A stretch of DNA of 64,000 nucleotides, taken from an uncultured Sphingorhabdus sp. (GTDB taxonomy: Bacteria; Pseudomonadota; Alphaproteobacteria; Sphingomonadales; Sphingomonadaceae). Each line of letters opens with the position of its first letter. Position 1 is the first letter of the stretch. The notes below the pieces were generated by a model. It was given only the letters and a program-made list of their open reading frames with translations, ran no database searches and was not told the origin of the DNA. A program made the position numbers and the translations under genes. The stretch spans positions 744,001 to 808,000 of the forward strand of contig CALMYW010000394.1 in the NCBI GenBank assembly GCA_937873665.1, given 5' to 3'. Below are positions 17,569-26,430 of this stretch, piece by piece.

Positions 17569-18924
17569 CTATTCGGCTGGATGCGCCGGGGCGTTCGTCC
17601 TGATCCGTGAACCGAGCAGCGCGCGGAGGCGATTGAAGCCGCGCGTAATCAGGGCATTGCGATCCGCCCATGCAGCATATTCCGCATAAGCGGGATCCGT
17701 CATCAGATGCTTTTCCTCGGTCTTGGCGCGCCAATAATAGACGGCACTCACCAGCGCGAGCAGCGCCGTATTGCGCACCATGTCTGTACTGCTGCCGCTG
17801 GTGACGAGGAAGGGCAAGGTCGCCAGCCACCAATAGGCATTCTTGCTCAGATAGGCAGGGTGCTTGGTCCAGCTATAGGGCCCGTGGGTCAATATGCCGC
17901 GATGCGTGAGGTTCGAAAAGCGCAGGCCGAAGGCAACGGTGGCCCACGCATAAATAGCAGTCAGGATGACGAGAACAGCGCCCCACACCCACAGCAGCAC
18001 CGCGTGCCCTTCGAACCAATAAGCCCAGTCGCTGGTCGCGACATGATAGTCAAGCGGCCCGCCATTGTTCATAAGGATGAAGGGCGGATAGCAAATCAGT
18101 GCCGCGACCCAGCCCGAGAGATAGGGGTTGGCGGTGCGGATATGCGCGTCGAGCGGCTTGATCGTCAGCGCATAGCCGACCGTCGCGAACTGCACGTCGA
18201 CCACGAACATCGTCGTGATCAGCGCATTGGCCAGCCACACCGGGTTCTGCCAGACCTCGGCAAAACTCATGTTCACCAGATCGCGAAAACCCAGCGGAAC
18301 AATGGAAACCATGAAGGCGAGGAAAAATCCCTTCACCGCCCATGCGCGCAGATGGTGGCGGATTTCTTCTCCGTCCCAATCATCGCGCCCCGCTATCCAT
18401 GCACCGAAATGCCAGCCGCCGTCGCGGGGGGTCACCATATAGCGGTCGAGCCAGACGACATAGGGTACCGAAGCGATAACCAGCGGTATGGCGATGAGGG
18501 TGAAGACCTCCATCGAGAAGAGATAGTTGCCTGCCCAATACCAGCGGCAGAGCATGTACAGCGCGGCAATCCCCGCCCATGTCGCCCACAGTCCGGCGAT
18601 CTTGATGATGCTGGTGTCGAGCACGTTGGCTACCGGGCGTTTTAGCGACCAGTCGAGCCCGGTCGAGGGGCGGCGGTGAACCTTGTCGACAAAGAGCGAC
18701 CAAAGCACCATGGGCAAGCCGCAAGCTGCAACGGCTGCCAGTGCCGACAAAGGTCCGTCTGCCCGCTCCGGCCAGCCGGGAGAACCTATGGCGTCCATAA
18801 TGGCACCCCAGTTGCGCGCAACAATCACCGACAGCGCCAATCCCACCAACCCGGCTACACCAACGGCGGTGCTGACGGCGGAGGTCGGGCGCGGATCGGC
18901 GCTTGCAGTTTTTCCCTTGATCAC
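17569..18924 (-). CDS. ICMT/PEMT-like membrane methyltransferase
   Basis: 451 residues with about nine hydrophobic segments. The region HRGILTHGPYSWTKHPAYLSK near residue 360 is the conserved core of isoprenylcysteine methyltransferase-like (PEMT/NnrU-like) integral membrane enzymes, which bind S-adenosylmethionine. The N-terminal 250 residues are an additional membrane domain, making the protein about twice the size of simple family members. Bacteria lack prenylated CAAX proteins in general, so the natural substrate, perhaps a lipid or small thiol, is open. Confidence 0.78.
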   Translation of the reverse strand: MIKGKTASADPRPTSAVSTAVGVAGLVGLALSVIVARNWGAIMDAIGSPGWPERADGPLSALAAVAACGLPMVLWSLFVDKVHRRPSTGLDWSLKRPVANVLDTSIIKIAGLWATWAGIAALYMLCRWYWAGNYLFSMEVFTLIAIPLVIASVPYVVWLDRYMVTPRDGGWHFGAWIAGRDDWDGEEIRHHLRAWAVKGFFLAFMVSIVPLGFRDLVNMSFAEVWQNPVWLANALITTMFVVDVQFATVGYALTIKPLDAHIRTANPYLSGWVAALICYPPFILMNNGGPLDYHVATSDWAYWFEGHAVLLWVWGAVLVILTAIYAWATVAFGLRFSNLTHRGILTHGPYSWTKHPAYLSKNAYWWLATLPFLVTSGSSTDMVRNTALLALVSAVYYWRAKTEEKHLMTDPAYAEYAAWADRNALITRGFNRLRALLGSRIRTNAPAHPAE

Positions 18925-18982
18925 AGCCCGCGCGAATAGCGGAAAAGGGTTAAGAAAGCGATTGCCATGTGCGCCCGAAAAA

Positions 18983-19049
18983 CCGTAGCCCTGAGCCTTT
19001 CGAAGGGCGCTTGTCAGTCAAACGTGCTTCGACAGGCTCAGCACTGCGG
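18983..19049. repeat. Palindromic repeat, family A, copy 3
   Basis: Shorter than copies 1 and 2. The arms at 18983-19006 and 19026-19049 carry the same CTGAGCCT-TCGAAGG core, with several mismatches. It lies between the ICMT-like and amj genes. Confidence 0.75.
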
Positions 19050-19066
19050 TGTTGCAAGTCGAAACC

Positions 19067-19870
19067 TTAAACCCGCACCGCCACCCAGACAATCAGCGCC
19101 GCTGCGGGCACCAGCATCGCCTGCGCGAGCAGCGTGCCTGCAATCCGGCTCATCGACAGCCAGACGATAGTGCGGCGATATTCGGGTTGGCTAACGCGGC
19201 CTTCGACGACATCGTCGGTCATCACCGACAGCTGCGGATCGATGAGGACGAAGAGCAGGATGGTCGCGAAACCGTTGACCACCGCTGACAATTGCGAGGC
19301 AGTGACGCGGAATTCTGGGTGGAGATATCCGGCGTAAAGCGAGGCAATCACACCCACGGTTAACAGCGCCTGTGCCACAACATTCATTGCAATCACCCGC
19401 CACGACACAGCGGCTGGCTTGGTCCAGAGTTTCAGATGCTGGCTGCTCGGAAGCTTCACCGCCTTTACCACGGTCTTCATGCCCTTGGGCGTCATCGCGC
19501 TCCACAGCAATTTGCCGACCGAACGATGGTGCTGGAACTCGTCAATCGCAGCAGTGAACCAGCGCTGCACCGTCGGTACCGCAAGCGCACCGAGGATGGT
19601 TGCGATCGTGGCCGACAGCAGCACCAGCCGCATATCTATCAGCAACCGCTCGCCGGTCCCGTCAGCAATCGCATTCTCGATCCGCTTGGCAAGGAAGGGC
19701 CCCAAAAAACTGTTCGAAGTGCGCGAAACAAGCACGAGCACGTTGAACAAGGCAAAGCTGAGCGCAATTTTGTGCGTTCGCACCCCGGCTATCCGTGCGG
19801 CATAAGCGAGCGCACCGATCAGGTGGATCACCAGCGTGAGCAGGCAAATGTTGAAAAGCGGCCAGTCCAT
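19067..19870 (-). CDS. amj: Amj-family lipid II flippase
   Basis: 267 residues with six or more transmembrane helices. The N-terminal section LTLVIHLIGALAYAARIAG, followed by VRTHKIALSFALFN and SRTSNSFLGPF, matches the Amj (alternate to MurJ) family, which moves lipid-linked peptidoglycan precursors across the cytoplasmic membrane. It starts 12 bases after argG and is probably co-transcribed with it. MurJ is not in the window, so whether this is the main or an auxiliary flippase cannot be judged. Confidence 0.88.
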   Translation of the reverse strand: MDWPLFNICLLTLVIHLIGALAYAARIAGVRTHKIALSFALFNVLVLVSRTSNSFLGPFLAKRIENAIADGTGERLLIDMRLVLLSATIATILGALAVPTVQRWFTAAIDEFQHHRSVGKLLWSAMTPKGMKTVVKAVKLPSSQHLKLWTKPAAVSWRVIAMNVVAQALLTVGVIASLYAGYLHPEFRVTASQLSAVVNGFATILLFVLIDPQLSVMTDDVVEGRVSQPEYRRTIVWLSMSRIAGTLLAQAMLVPAAALIVWVAVRV

Positions 19871-19882
19871 CGGCCGCTTCTA

Positions 19883-21103
19883 TCAATCCTTACCTTGCCG
19901 CGCCAGCAAGCGCAGGCGGAGCGCGTTCAACTTGATAAAGCCCGCCGCGTCCTTCTGGTCATAGGCACCGGCATCATCCTCAAAGGTCACGACCTTCTCG
20001 CTATAAAGACTGTTAGGCGATTTGCGCCCCACCACCGAGGCGCTGCCCTTGTACAGCTTCACACGCACCGTGCCCGAGACATTGACCTGACTATGGTCAA
20101 TCGCCGCCTGCAGCATCTCGCGCTCGGGGCTGAACCAGAAACCATTGTAGATGAGCTCTGCATATTTGGGCATCAACTCATCCTTGAGGTGCGCTGCACC
20201 CCTGTCGAGCGTGATGCTTTCAATCCCACGATGCGCACGAGCATAAATTTCGCCGCCGGGCGTTTCATACATGCCACGCGACTTCATCCCGACAAAGCGG
20301 TTCTCGACCAGGTCGAGGCGACCAATGCCATGCTTGCGGCCCAAATCGTTAAGCGCGGTAAGCAAGGTCGCAGGCGACATCGCTTCCCCGTTCAACGCAA
20401 CGCCATCGCCCTTTTCGAAATCGATGGTGACATATTCAGGGGTGTCGGGTGCGTCTTCGGGGTTAACCGTGCGCGAATATACATAGTCTGGAGTTTCTTC
20501 CCAGGGATCTTCAAGGCATTTGCCCTCGGATGAGGTGTGCAGCAGGTTTGCATCCGTGCTGAACGGGCTCTCCCCGCGCTTGTCCTTGGGCACAGGAATC
20601 TGGTGTGCCTCTGCCCATTCGATCAGGCGCGTGCGGCTGGTCAGATCCCACTCCCGCCACGGTGCGATGACCTTGATATCGGGGTTGAGCGCATAAGCCG
20701 ACAATTCAAACCGCACCTGGTCATTACCCTTGCCGGTCGCGCCATGCGCAATGGCATCGGCGCCAGTCTCGCGGGCAATCTCGATCAACCGCTTCGAAAT
20801 CAGCGGGCGGGCGATCGATGTGCCGAGCAGATAATCACCTTCATAGCGGGCATTGGCGCGCATCATCGGGAAGACGAAATCGCGGACGAATTCTTCGCGC
20901 AGATCATCGATATAGATGTGATGGTCAGGAATACCCATAAGCACCGCTTTGGCGCGCGCAGGCTCCAGTTCCTCTCCCTGACCAAGATCCGCCGTGAAGG
21001 TCACAACCTCACAGCCATATTCAACCTGCAGCCATTTCAGAATGACACTCGTGTCGAGACCGCCCGAATAGGCAAGAACAACGCGTTTGACCGAATCTTT
21101 CAT
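19883..21103 (-). CDS. argG: Argininosuccinate synthase
   Basis: 406 residues from the ATG at 21103. It condenses citrulline with aspartate using ATP to argininosuccinate, the penultimate step of arginine synthesis. [15 protein letters not shown] is the ATP-pyrophosphatase loop; [13 protein letters not shown] and [13 protein letters not shown] are family signatures. Length is typical. The 12-base gap to amj suggests one transcript. Confidence 0.97.
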   Translation of the reverse strand: MKDSVKRVVLAYSGGLDTSVILKWLQVEYGCEVVTFTADLGQGEELEPARAKAVLMGIPDHHIYIDDLREEFVRDFVFPMMRANARYEGDYLLGTSIARPLISKRLIEIARETGADAIAHGATGKGNDQVRFELSAYALNPDIKVIAPWREWDLTSRTRLIEWAEAHQIPVPKDKRGESPFSTDANLLHTSSEGKCLEDPWEETPDYVYSRTVNPEDAPDTPEYVTIDFEKGDGVALNGEAMSPATLLTALNDLGRKHGIGRLDLVENRFVGMKSRGMYETPGGEIYARAHRGIESITLDRGAAHLKDELMPKYAELIYNGFWFSPEREMLQAAIDHSQVNVSGTVRVKLYKGSASVVGRKSPNSLYSEKVVTFEDDAGAYDQKDAAGFIKLNALRLRLLARQGKD

Positions 21104-21271
21104 GGGAGAACCTTTGCGTGCAACAATCGTGGCCGCGCCGCTAGCAGGGGGCGGGGTTGGGTGCAAGCAATGCGCTCGAATTGACCCAAATGTTCCGGTA
21201 CATCAAAAACTTGCTCCGATTGCTGCAATTGCCCACCATCCATTCGAACAAACTGCAACCAGAAGGCTCAC

Positions 21272-21769
21272 ATGAATTTCGCTCGACCAGTCCTTGTACT
21301 ACTTGCTGCGACCGTCACGCAAGTCTGCTACATCAACGATGCGCAAGCTGCACAACAGTCCCCCTTATTGGGTATGTGGAGCCTGGATGTCGAACAGATG
21401 CAGGCTCCGGCCGAAATGCGGCCCAAAAGCGTGACAATTACTTTTGCAGAGGCTGGTGAAGATAAGTGGTCAACTAAAGTTTCTATCGTTGCACCAGACG
21501 ATAGCGTCAGGGAAATGACCGGCATTTATGCATTGGGCGGGACAGCCGCGCCGATTGCGGGCGACCAGCTGGAAGCTGACACTGCGGCGGTTACCACACC
21601 ATTGCCTAATGTGATGTTGCTTGCCTTGGCAAAAGAGGGGCACCCGGCGTCAACCAGACTCTACACGGTTTCATCAGACGGCGGGCTGATGACCGAAAAG
21701 GCTGTAAGCTGGGACGACAAAGGAACCCCGATCATTCGAACCAATATTTTCCGACGCAATAGTCCATGA
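21272..21769 (+). CDS. Predicted secreted protein, unknown function
   Basis: 165 residues. A signal peptide ends near residue 27 (DAQAA). The mature part, starting at LLGMWSLDVEQMQ, looks like a small beta-barrel lipocalin-like fold (alternating strands, VSIVAPDDSV, RLYTVSSDGG), but I cannot assign a family. It stands alone, divergent from argG. Confidence 0.65.
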   Translation: MNFARPVLVLLAATVTQVCYINDAQAAQQSPLLGMWSLDVEQMQAPAEMRPKSVTITFAEAGEDKWSTKVSIVAPDDSVREMTGIYALGGTAAPIAGDQLEADTAAVTTPLPNVMLLALAKEGHPASTRLYTVSSDGGLMTEKAVSWDDKGTPIIRTNIFRRNSP

Positions 21770-22034
21770 GTTGACGAAGTTTTCGATTTCGACTTGCGTC
21801 GCAGCAAAATCAACCTTCTTCGGCCTTGCCATCTTGACAGTCCGCTGATCCTGCATGCTTGGCGTGACAATACCGCGAGGCGGGCATGTCACGCTTAGCG
21901 CCAACCTGCATCCTGTCGCCAGCAGACGCAGGCGAGTAAAGACAGGCATTAGGGCTTGCAGTCGCACCGACACTTTATCCCAGCTTTCTGTTGCAAACCG
22001 GATGGCGCTTTAGTGTGGCAGCGTCGCACATTGC

Positions 22035-22418
22035 CTATGCCGCCCGCAGCTCCTGACGCTTGGACACATTTAGTATATTCAGCAATTTTGAGACGTGATT
22101 TCTGACGGTAAAGTTGGAAATGCCCAAAATTCTGGCGATTTCCTTGTTGGTCATTCCTTTGGTCACATAGTGCAGAATTTCGAGCTGGCGGGCCGTAAGT
22201 ATGAGCTGAGCCGGGACTTTTGCGGGGTCATGTTCAGCAAATAAATCCGGCTGGAGGCCGGTCGGTACAATGTCGGCTTCCGGCAAAAGTGCGCAAAGGC
22301 GATCCATTGGCACCGAGTCGTCTTTGTTGATGATAACCAGCAAGACCACGCGATCGGTGCTCCGCTCTTCCGACTTGCCTCCTGCAAAGCAAATGTGCGG
22401 GTAGCTCACTTCCGACAC
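22035..22418 (-). CDS. Short LuxR-type DNA-binding protein
   Basis: 127 residues. The C-terminal half is a LuxR/NarL helix-turn-helix: LTARQLEILHYVTKGMTNKE, then ISNFTVRNHVSKLLNILNV. The N-terminal 60 residues are too short for a receiver domain and lack the phosphorylated Asp, so it is either a cut-down response regulator or a sensor of another kind. It is the last gene of the four-gene operon read from 24296, three bases after the DUF4386-like gene, and may regulate it. Confidence 0.8.
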   Translation of the reverse strand: MSEVSYPHICFAGGKSEERSTDRVVLLVIINKDDSVPMDRLCALLPEADIVPTGLQPDLFAEHDPAKVPAQLILTARQLEILHYVTKGMTNKEIARILGISNFTVRNHVSKLLNILNVSKRQELRAA

Positions 22419-22421
22419 GTT

Positions 22422-23135
22422 TCAACTTTGCGACTGTCGCAGCGCCGGATCTTCCGAAGTCGGATCCGCTACAAACCCACGCCATAGAAGCCATAGCCCA
22501 ACGACAAGTTGAACCAGCGCTAGCGGTGCGAGAAAATAGAATATCACCTCGCCAAAGAGGACGCCTGTGAACACGCCTGTCATTTGCGACGCTGTCGCCA
22601 ACAGGCCGGCTGTAGCCAGCCACCGCGGAATCCAGCGGCTTTGGTACAAGATCACATAGAAAACGAATGCGCCGGCGCCGCCAAGCAACATATGGGGGAA
22701 ATGCAGCCCATCGCGCTGGCTCGTTACCAGTGTCCAGATAGGTTCGGCCAGCTTCGCCAGATCGCTGCCCGGCGCGGCAAGCATGGCGTCGCCAAGCGAA
22801 CGGAAAAGTGGGTAGCTGGCGATTTCACCGCCGCCCATCCCGAATGAACTCGCCTTCAGGCCGAGATACAGAAAGGCAAGCCAAGCATACGGCCGCGCCG
22901 TGGAAAGCTGGCAGAGCAATCCCGCCCAGACGAGCGAAATCACGCCAGATACCATTCCAATCAGAACTATCAGGCTGATCAACCCGGGCTGTTCTGCCGC
23001 ACCACCAAAAAGGCCCATGGCACCCGTACCGTTTCGGATCATTGGCTGTAGAAAGAAGTTGGACGCAATATCGAGTATATAGCCAGCAAGAACGGCGCCA
23101 CCGATCCATCGGCCGGCATTGGTCAGATTGGTCAT
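22422..23135 (-). CDS. DUF4386-like membrane protein
   Basis: 237 residues from the ATG at 23135 (AAGGAT upstream). Six hydrophobic helices; the opening GRWIGGAVLAGYILDIASNF and the long helical layout resemble DUF4386 proteins, whose function is unknown. Second from the end in the operon, ten bases after the DUF2306-like gene. Confidence 0.7.
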   Translation of the reverse strand: MTNLTNAGRWIGGAVLAGYILDIASNFFLQPMIRNGTGAMGLFGGAAEQPGLISLIVLIGMVSGVISLVWAGLLCQLSTARPYAWLAFLYLGLKASSFGMGGGEIASYPLFRSLGDAMLAAPGSDLAKLAEPIWTLVTSQRDGLHFPHMLLGGAGAFVFYVILYQSRWIPRWLATAGLLATASQMTGVFTGVLFGEVIFYFLAPLALVQLVVGLWLLWRGFVADPTSEDPALRQSQS

Positions 23136-23145
23136 TATATATCCT

Positions 23146-23871
23146 TTATATTTGGGCCAGTTTCGCTTGCGCCGCATTGGCGGAGCGATTGCCCAGCCAG
23201 TTGCGGGCAAAGCGCACCCGAATTGCCCAGAATGTCAGAAAACCGAGAGTGAAAAGCGAAGGGAGGAGAAGAATTGGGGAACCCTTCATGAAGGGAAACA
23301 CATCATCCTGCTGACCGAGGAAAAGTGAGGTTGCAGCAAGGAAGTAGGCTGCCATCATGCGCCAAAGGTGGCGGGCGACGCGTTGCCGCGGCTGCAACCC
23401 ACCGCGATAAAGCACACTCAAATCGAACAGAAGGCTCAACGAGGCGAGCGAACCGAACACAAAATAGGCGGTTGCGGGCATATCCTGAAATTCGCCATTT
23501 GCGGAATCGAGCGCTATCAGGCCACCGTGCAGAAACAGCAGCGTTGCAAACAGACCAACAGGTGCCAACCATTGCGATACCCGATCCAGTTTGCCCGCCC
23601 GACTTATCGCTGACTGGCGCGAAGTGTGCACGAGGTAGAACGTCCAGATCGCGGCACCTAGCGACAGCCTGTCCGGTTCCCATGCCGTCAGCAGCGCGGC
23701 CGATACGGCCATGGCCGACATCGACAGGTAGAAATAGTGGCCAGCCCGGGCGTGAAGACCGCCACCCGACTTACGGCTCACCATGGCGACGACCCCGGAT
23801 GATAGTGCCACGAGGCCGGCAGCTATATGCAGGATGAGCAGAGGGAGAAAAATGGCGCTGGGCATGGTCAT
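23146..23871 (-). CDS. DUF2306-like membrane protein
   Basis: 241 residues with seven hydrophobic helices. LHIAAGLVALSSGVVAMVSR followed by LHARAGHYFY is the conserved start of DUF2306-like proteins, which have His residues near the membrane edge and no known activity. Its start overlaps the preceding gene's stop by one base (TAATG), so translation is coupled. Confidence 0.68.
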   Translation of the reverse strand: MTMPSAIFLPLLILHIAAGLVALSSGVVAMVSRKSGGGLHARAGHYFYLSMSAMAVSAALLTAWEPDRLSLGAAIWTFYLVHTSRQSAISRAGKLDRVSQWLAPVGLFATLLFLHGGLIALDSANGEFQDMPATAYFVFGSLASLSLLFDLSVLYRGGLQPRQRVARHLWRMMAAYFLAATSLFLGQQDDVFPFMKGSPILLLPSLFTLGFLTFWAIRVRFARNWLGNRSANAAQAKLAQI

Positions 23872-24296
23872 TAAGCCTGCCCGTCCAAGCCAGATCGGCG
23901 TTCGCCGCTCATGCGACCGTCAAGATAGATGGCCAAAAGCCCAATGGTTGCGGCCACCATGACCGCCACCGCGAGGTTCACCCCGCCAAAGGCGATCTCC
24001 GTGCCGTCGCTGTGCCGCATCGTTCCACCGTAAAAAGGGGCCAGCAGCACCGATGCAAGAAAGGCCGAGTTGACCAGCAAGCCGAGCAAACTGGCCGTGT
24101 TGATGTCACGACGCGATAGGGCAAACCAGAGTGCGAGACCCGCCAGCAAAGCGTTTGTTATCAGTTGCCAAACTTCGTGAACCCGCGCATGTCCGGGCCA
24201 ATCAGGATTGAAAACGTGCGTCGGTCCGATTTCCAATATGGGCGTGAGAACACCTATTGGTAACAGACAAAGAGCGAGAAGGATAATACGAGCCAT
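23871..24296 (-). CDS. Small membrane protein, first gene of the TetR-controlled operon
   Basis: 141 residues from the ATG at 24296. Four hydrophobic segments; the first loop reads LEIGPTHVFNPDWPGHARVH, which resembles DUF6640-type proteins; I hold that family call loosely. It lies immediately downstream of two matched operators shared with the divergent TetR gene, so it should be the most directly regulated member. Confidence 0.65.
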   Translation of the reverse strand: MARIILLALCLLPIGVLTPILEIGPTHVFNPDWPGHARVHEVWQLITNALLAGLALWFALSRRDINTASLLGLLVNSAFLASVLLAPFYGGTMRHSDGTEIAFGGVNLAVAVMVAATIGLLAIYLDGRMSGERRSGLDGQA

Positions 24297-24308
24297 GAAG
24301 ATTCCAAT

Positions 24309-24350
24309 ATTGACACTGTCAATTTGACCAATCTTATTGACGGTGTCAAT
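24309..24350. promoter_or_regulatory. Two matched TetR operators in a divergent promoter
   Basis: ATTGACACTGTCAAT (24309-24323) and ATTGACGGTGTCAAT (24336-24350) are 15-base palindromes of one design, ATTGAC-N3-GTCAAT, 27 bases apart centre to centre. They fill the gap between the TetR start (24359) and the operon start (24296). A plus-strand TTGACC (24324-24329) with CAATAT 17 bases on gives a promoter that would start the TetR mRNA almost at its ATG. Binding here could shut both directions. Confidence 0.8.
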
Positions 24351-24358
24351 ATAGAAAA

Positions 24359-24937
24359 ATGAAAAAGGCCCACCATCATGGCGCTCTGAAGCAGGCTTTG
24401 ATCGAAGCAGCATTGCATCTGCTCGATTCAGAGGGTGTCGAAGCGGTTACGATACGCGCGGTTGCACGGCAGGCAGGCGTTTCACATGCAGCGCCAGTCA
24501 ATCACTTCGCGGACCGAAGGGCGTTGCTGACCGGCGTCGCGATATTCTGCTTTGAAGAACTGCAGCAGGCGATCGCCGCAACCGGTATCCGGAACATGTC
24601 CGACGCGCGGGAGAAGATGCTCGCCTTCGTCGACGCTTTCTACAATTACGGCCTGAACAACCCCAATCGCTATCGCCTGATGTGGCGGCAGGATATGCTC
24701 GATTCATCTGACGTCAAATTGACCGAAATGACAGAAAAGCTGTTCGGCCACGTCACCAACATGATCACCGAATTCGGCGATCCGCCGAATATCAGCGTCA
24801 TGAGCCGTGTGGTCGCGGCCTGTTCGATTATCCATGGCTATGTGCTGCTTCGGATCGACGGAAACTTCATCGGTTTTGCGGACGAAAAAACCGGCCACCC
24901 GCGCCATATTGCATTGATCGAAGCGCTTTTACCCTAA
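24359..24937 (+). CDS. TetR-family regulator
   Basis: 192 residues. The helix-turn-helix spans about residues 10-55 (ALIEAALHLLDSEGVEAVTI, AVARQAGVSHAAPVNHFADR). The C-terminal domain, with YNYGLNNPNRYRLMWRQD, resembles the WHG/TetR_C_33-like ligand domains. It is transcribed away from the four-gene membrane operon and shares two operators with it, so it likely represses that operon and itself until a ligand binds. Confidence 0.9.
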   Translation: MKKAHHHGALKQALIEAALHLLDSEGVEAVTIRAVARQAGVSHAAPVNHFADRRALLTGVAIFCFEELQQAIAATGIRNMSDAREKMLAFVDAFYNYGLNNPNRYRLMWRQDMLDSSDVKLTEMTEKLFGHVTNMITEFGDPPNISVMSRVVAACSIIHGYVLLRIDGNFIGFADEKTGHPRHIALIEALLP

Positions 24938-25500
24938 CCGGCCAGACCCCATATCTGCCAAACACCAAGCGCCAGGAACAATGTGGCTGCGATCCAGCGC
25001 ATGACGTTCAGCGGCACACGCTTCACCAGCTCTTCACCCAGATAGACCGCAGGCACATTGGCAATCATCATGCCGAGCGTGGTGCCGGCGGCGACGGCAA
25101 TTACCGATTGATACTGTGCGCCCAACGCAACCGTTGCAACCTGGGTCTTGTCACCCATCTCGACGATGAAAAAGGCGATAGCAGTCGTCAGGAATATACT
25201 GCCCCTGTGGCTTATATCACCTTCATCCTCGTCCATCGTGTCGGGCACCAACGTCCATAGCGCCATTGCGACAAAGCCCAACGCAACTGCCCAGCGGAAC
25301 CAAGGCGCGTCGAGGAGTCCAGCCACCTGTTGCCCAGCGAAGGCCGCCAGCGCGTGGTTGAGAAGCGTGGCGGCCAATATGCCCAAAATAATGGGCAGCG
25401 GCTCACGAAAACGCGTCGCCAGCAATATGGCGAGCAGCATCGTCTTGTCGCCAATCTCGGCAAAGGCAACGATGGCGGTAGAAGTGAAAAAGGCTTCCAT
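24934..25500 (-). CDS. Gdt1/UPF0016 family manganese exporter
   Basis: 188 residues from the ATG at 25500. Six transmembrane helices in two repeats, each with the ion-binding motif: FAEIGDKT near residue 16 and VEMGDKTQ in the second half. This family (TMEM165/Gdt1, bacterial Mn exporters) removes Mn2+ or Ca2+. The yybP-ykoY manganese riboswitch upstream supports Mn2+ export directly from the sequence. The 3' end overlaps the convergent TetR gene by four bases. Confidence 0.9.
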   Translation of the reverse strand: MEAFFTSTAIVAFAEIGDKTMLLAILLATRFREPLPIILGILAATLLNHALAAFAGQQVAGLLDAPWFRWAVALGFVAMALWTLVPDTMDEDEGDISHRGSIFLTTAIAFFIVEMGDKTQVATVALGAQYQSVIAVAAGTTLGMMIANVPAVYLGEELVKRVPLNVMRWIAATLFLALGVWQIWGLAG

Positions 25501-25582
25501 GAAATACTTCCGGGGCCGGGCAGGAAACAGACGCAATGCCACCAGCAGCCCCGCCCAGCCGGAACAGACCGCCGATGCCATT

Positions 25583-25690
25583 GGTCTCGCCTTGAACCGC
25601 AATCAGCGATCCCACATGCACCATGGCCTCTCAGCCAAATATGTTGATGCATGTCCCGCTTCTAAACCGAAACGGCTGGCTACTCCCCAG
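25583..25690 (-). ncRNA. yybP-ykoY manganese riboswitch
   Basis: On the minus strand, the leader of the Gdt1 gene carries CTGGGGAGTAGCC (25690-25678), the signature of one metal-binding loop, and GGCGAGACC (25591-25583), the matching far loop region, with a paired GGCTGAGAGGCC between them. These are the conserved pieces of the yybP-ykoY aptamer, which senses Mn2+. Expression platform: not resolved by eye between 25583 and the start at 25500. Ends are approximate by about ten bases. Confidence 0.82.
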
Positions 25691-25734
25691 ATGACGGACT
25701 AGCCTCTAGGAGAGTCGGATTGAGGAAGCAAGCC

Positions 25735-26163
25735 ATGGCAAAGGCAGAAAACAAGACAAAGGAAACAGCCGTCAGCGTCGACGACTTTATTGCTGCGGTC
25801 GCCGACGCCAACCAGCGCGCCGACGCCGAAAAGATCCGCGCTCTGATGGAGCGGTTGTCGGGCGAGCCTGCAAAGATGTGGGGTCCGTCGATTATCGGAT
25901 TTGGCAGCTATCACTACAAATATGAAAGCGGACGGGAAGGCGACATGTGCCGCATCGGCTTTTCACCACGCAAGGGGCAGACCGTGCTCTATCTGATCGA
26001 CGGATTCGAAGGCCAGCCCGAACTGATGACGCGCCTTGGAAAGCACAAAACCGGCAAGTCGTGCCTTTATGTCAAGAAGCTGTCGGATATTGACGAAGCT
26101 GTGTTGGAAGAGCTGTGCGCCCGTTCGCTCGCCTATATGGCGGATAAATATCCACCAGTCTGA
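25735..26163 (+). CDS. DUF1801-family protein
   Basis: 142 residues from the ATG at 25735, which has GAGGAAG upstream. A YdhG-like DUF1801 domain: MWGPSIIGFGSYHYKY, CRIGFSPRKGQTVLYL and GKHKTGKSCLYVKKLSDID. A small soluble protein of unknown role; the family fold is compact alpha/beta. It is divergent from the riboswitch-Gdt1 unit. Confidence 0.88.
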   Translation: MAKAENKTKETAVSVDDFIAAVADANQRADAEKIRALMERLSGEPAKMWGPSIIGFGSYHYKYESGREGDMCRIGFSPRKGQTVLYLIDGFEGQPELMTRLGKHKTGKSCLYVKKLSDIDEAVLEELCARSLAYMADKYPPV

Positions 26164-26171
26164 AACCGCTT

Positions 26172-26312
26172 TCAGTCGTTGATCGACTTGCCGCGACCTG
26201 ACTGACGATACTCAAATGCGCGCTTTGCGCTAATTCTCCGGGCAATCAGAAATGCACCGATAATCAGCATCACGGCAACAAGGCCAAGAGCGATCAATTC
26301 CCTGTCTTCCAT
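26172..26312 (-). CDS. 46-residue single-span membrane protein
   Basis: A short open frame with ATG at 26312 and TGA at 26172. Residues 6-23 (LIALGLVAVMLIIGAFLI) are one membrane helix; a basic stretch (ARRISAKRAFEYRQ) follows, so the C-terminus should be cytosolic. Its stop is nine bases from the convergent DUF1801 stop. The clean helix-plus-basic-tail design argues for a real gene; the RBS is weak. Confidence 0.5.
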   Translation of the reverse strand: MEDRELIALGLVAVMLIIGAFLIARRISAKRAFEYRQSGRGKSIND

Positions 26313-26430
26313 CCCGTATAAACCCTCTTGAGCGGAGGATTGTTATCCTTCCGCAAATTGTAAAGCGGGGTGTCTAGCAGAGGCTGATTCACTTTCAAGT
26401 CGCAGGTTGTACTAGTGGACGGTTAACCAC

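Noticed and set aside
21862..21894. 8-base inverted repeat GCGTGACA...TGTCACGC with a 17-base loop
   Set aside because: No gene start follows at a sensible distance and no second copy exists, so operator or terminator calls lack support.
21674..21973. 99-residue minus-strand ORF with a MARPKKVDFAATQVE stretch
   Set aside because: Its 3' end is antisense to the secreted protein gene and the rest matches nothing I know. It could be a decayed regulator, but a frame by chance is as likely.
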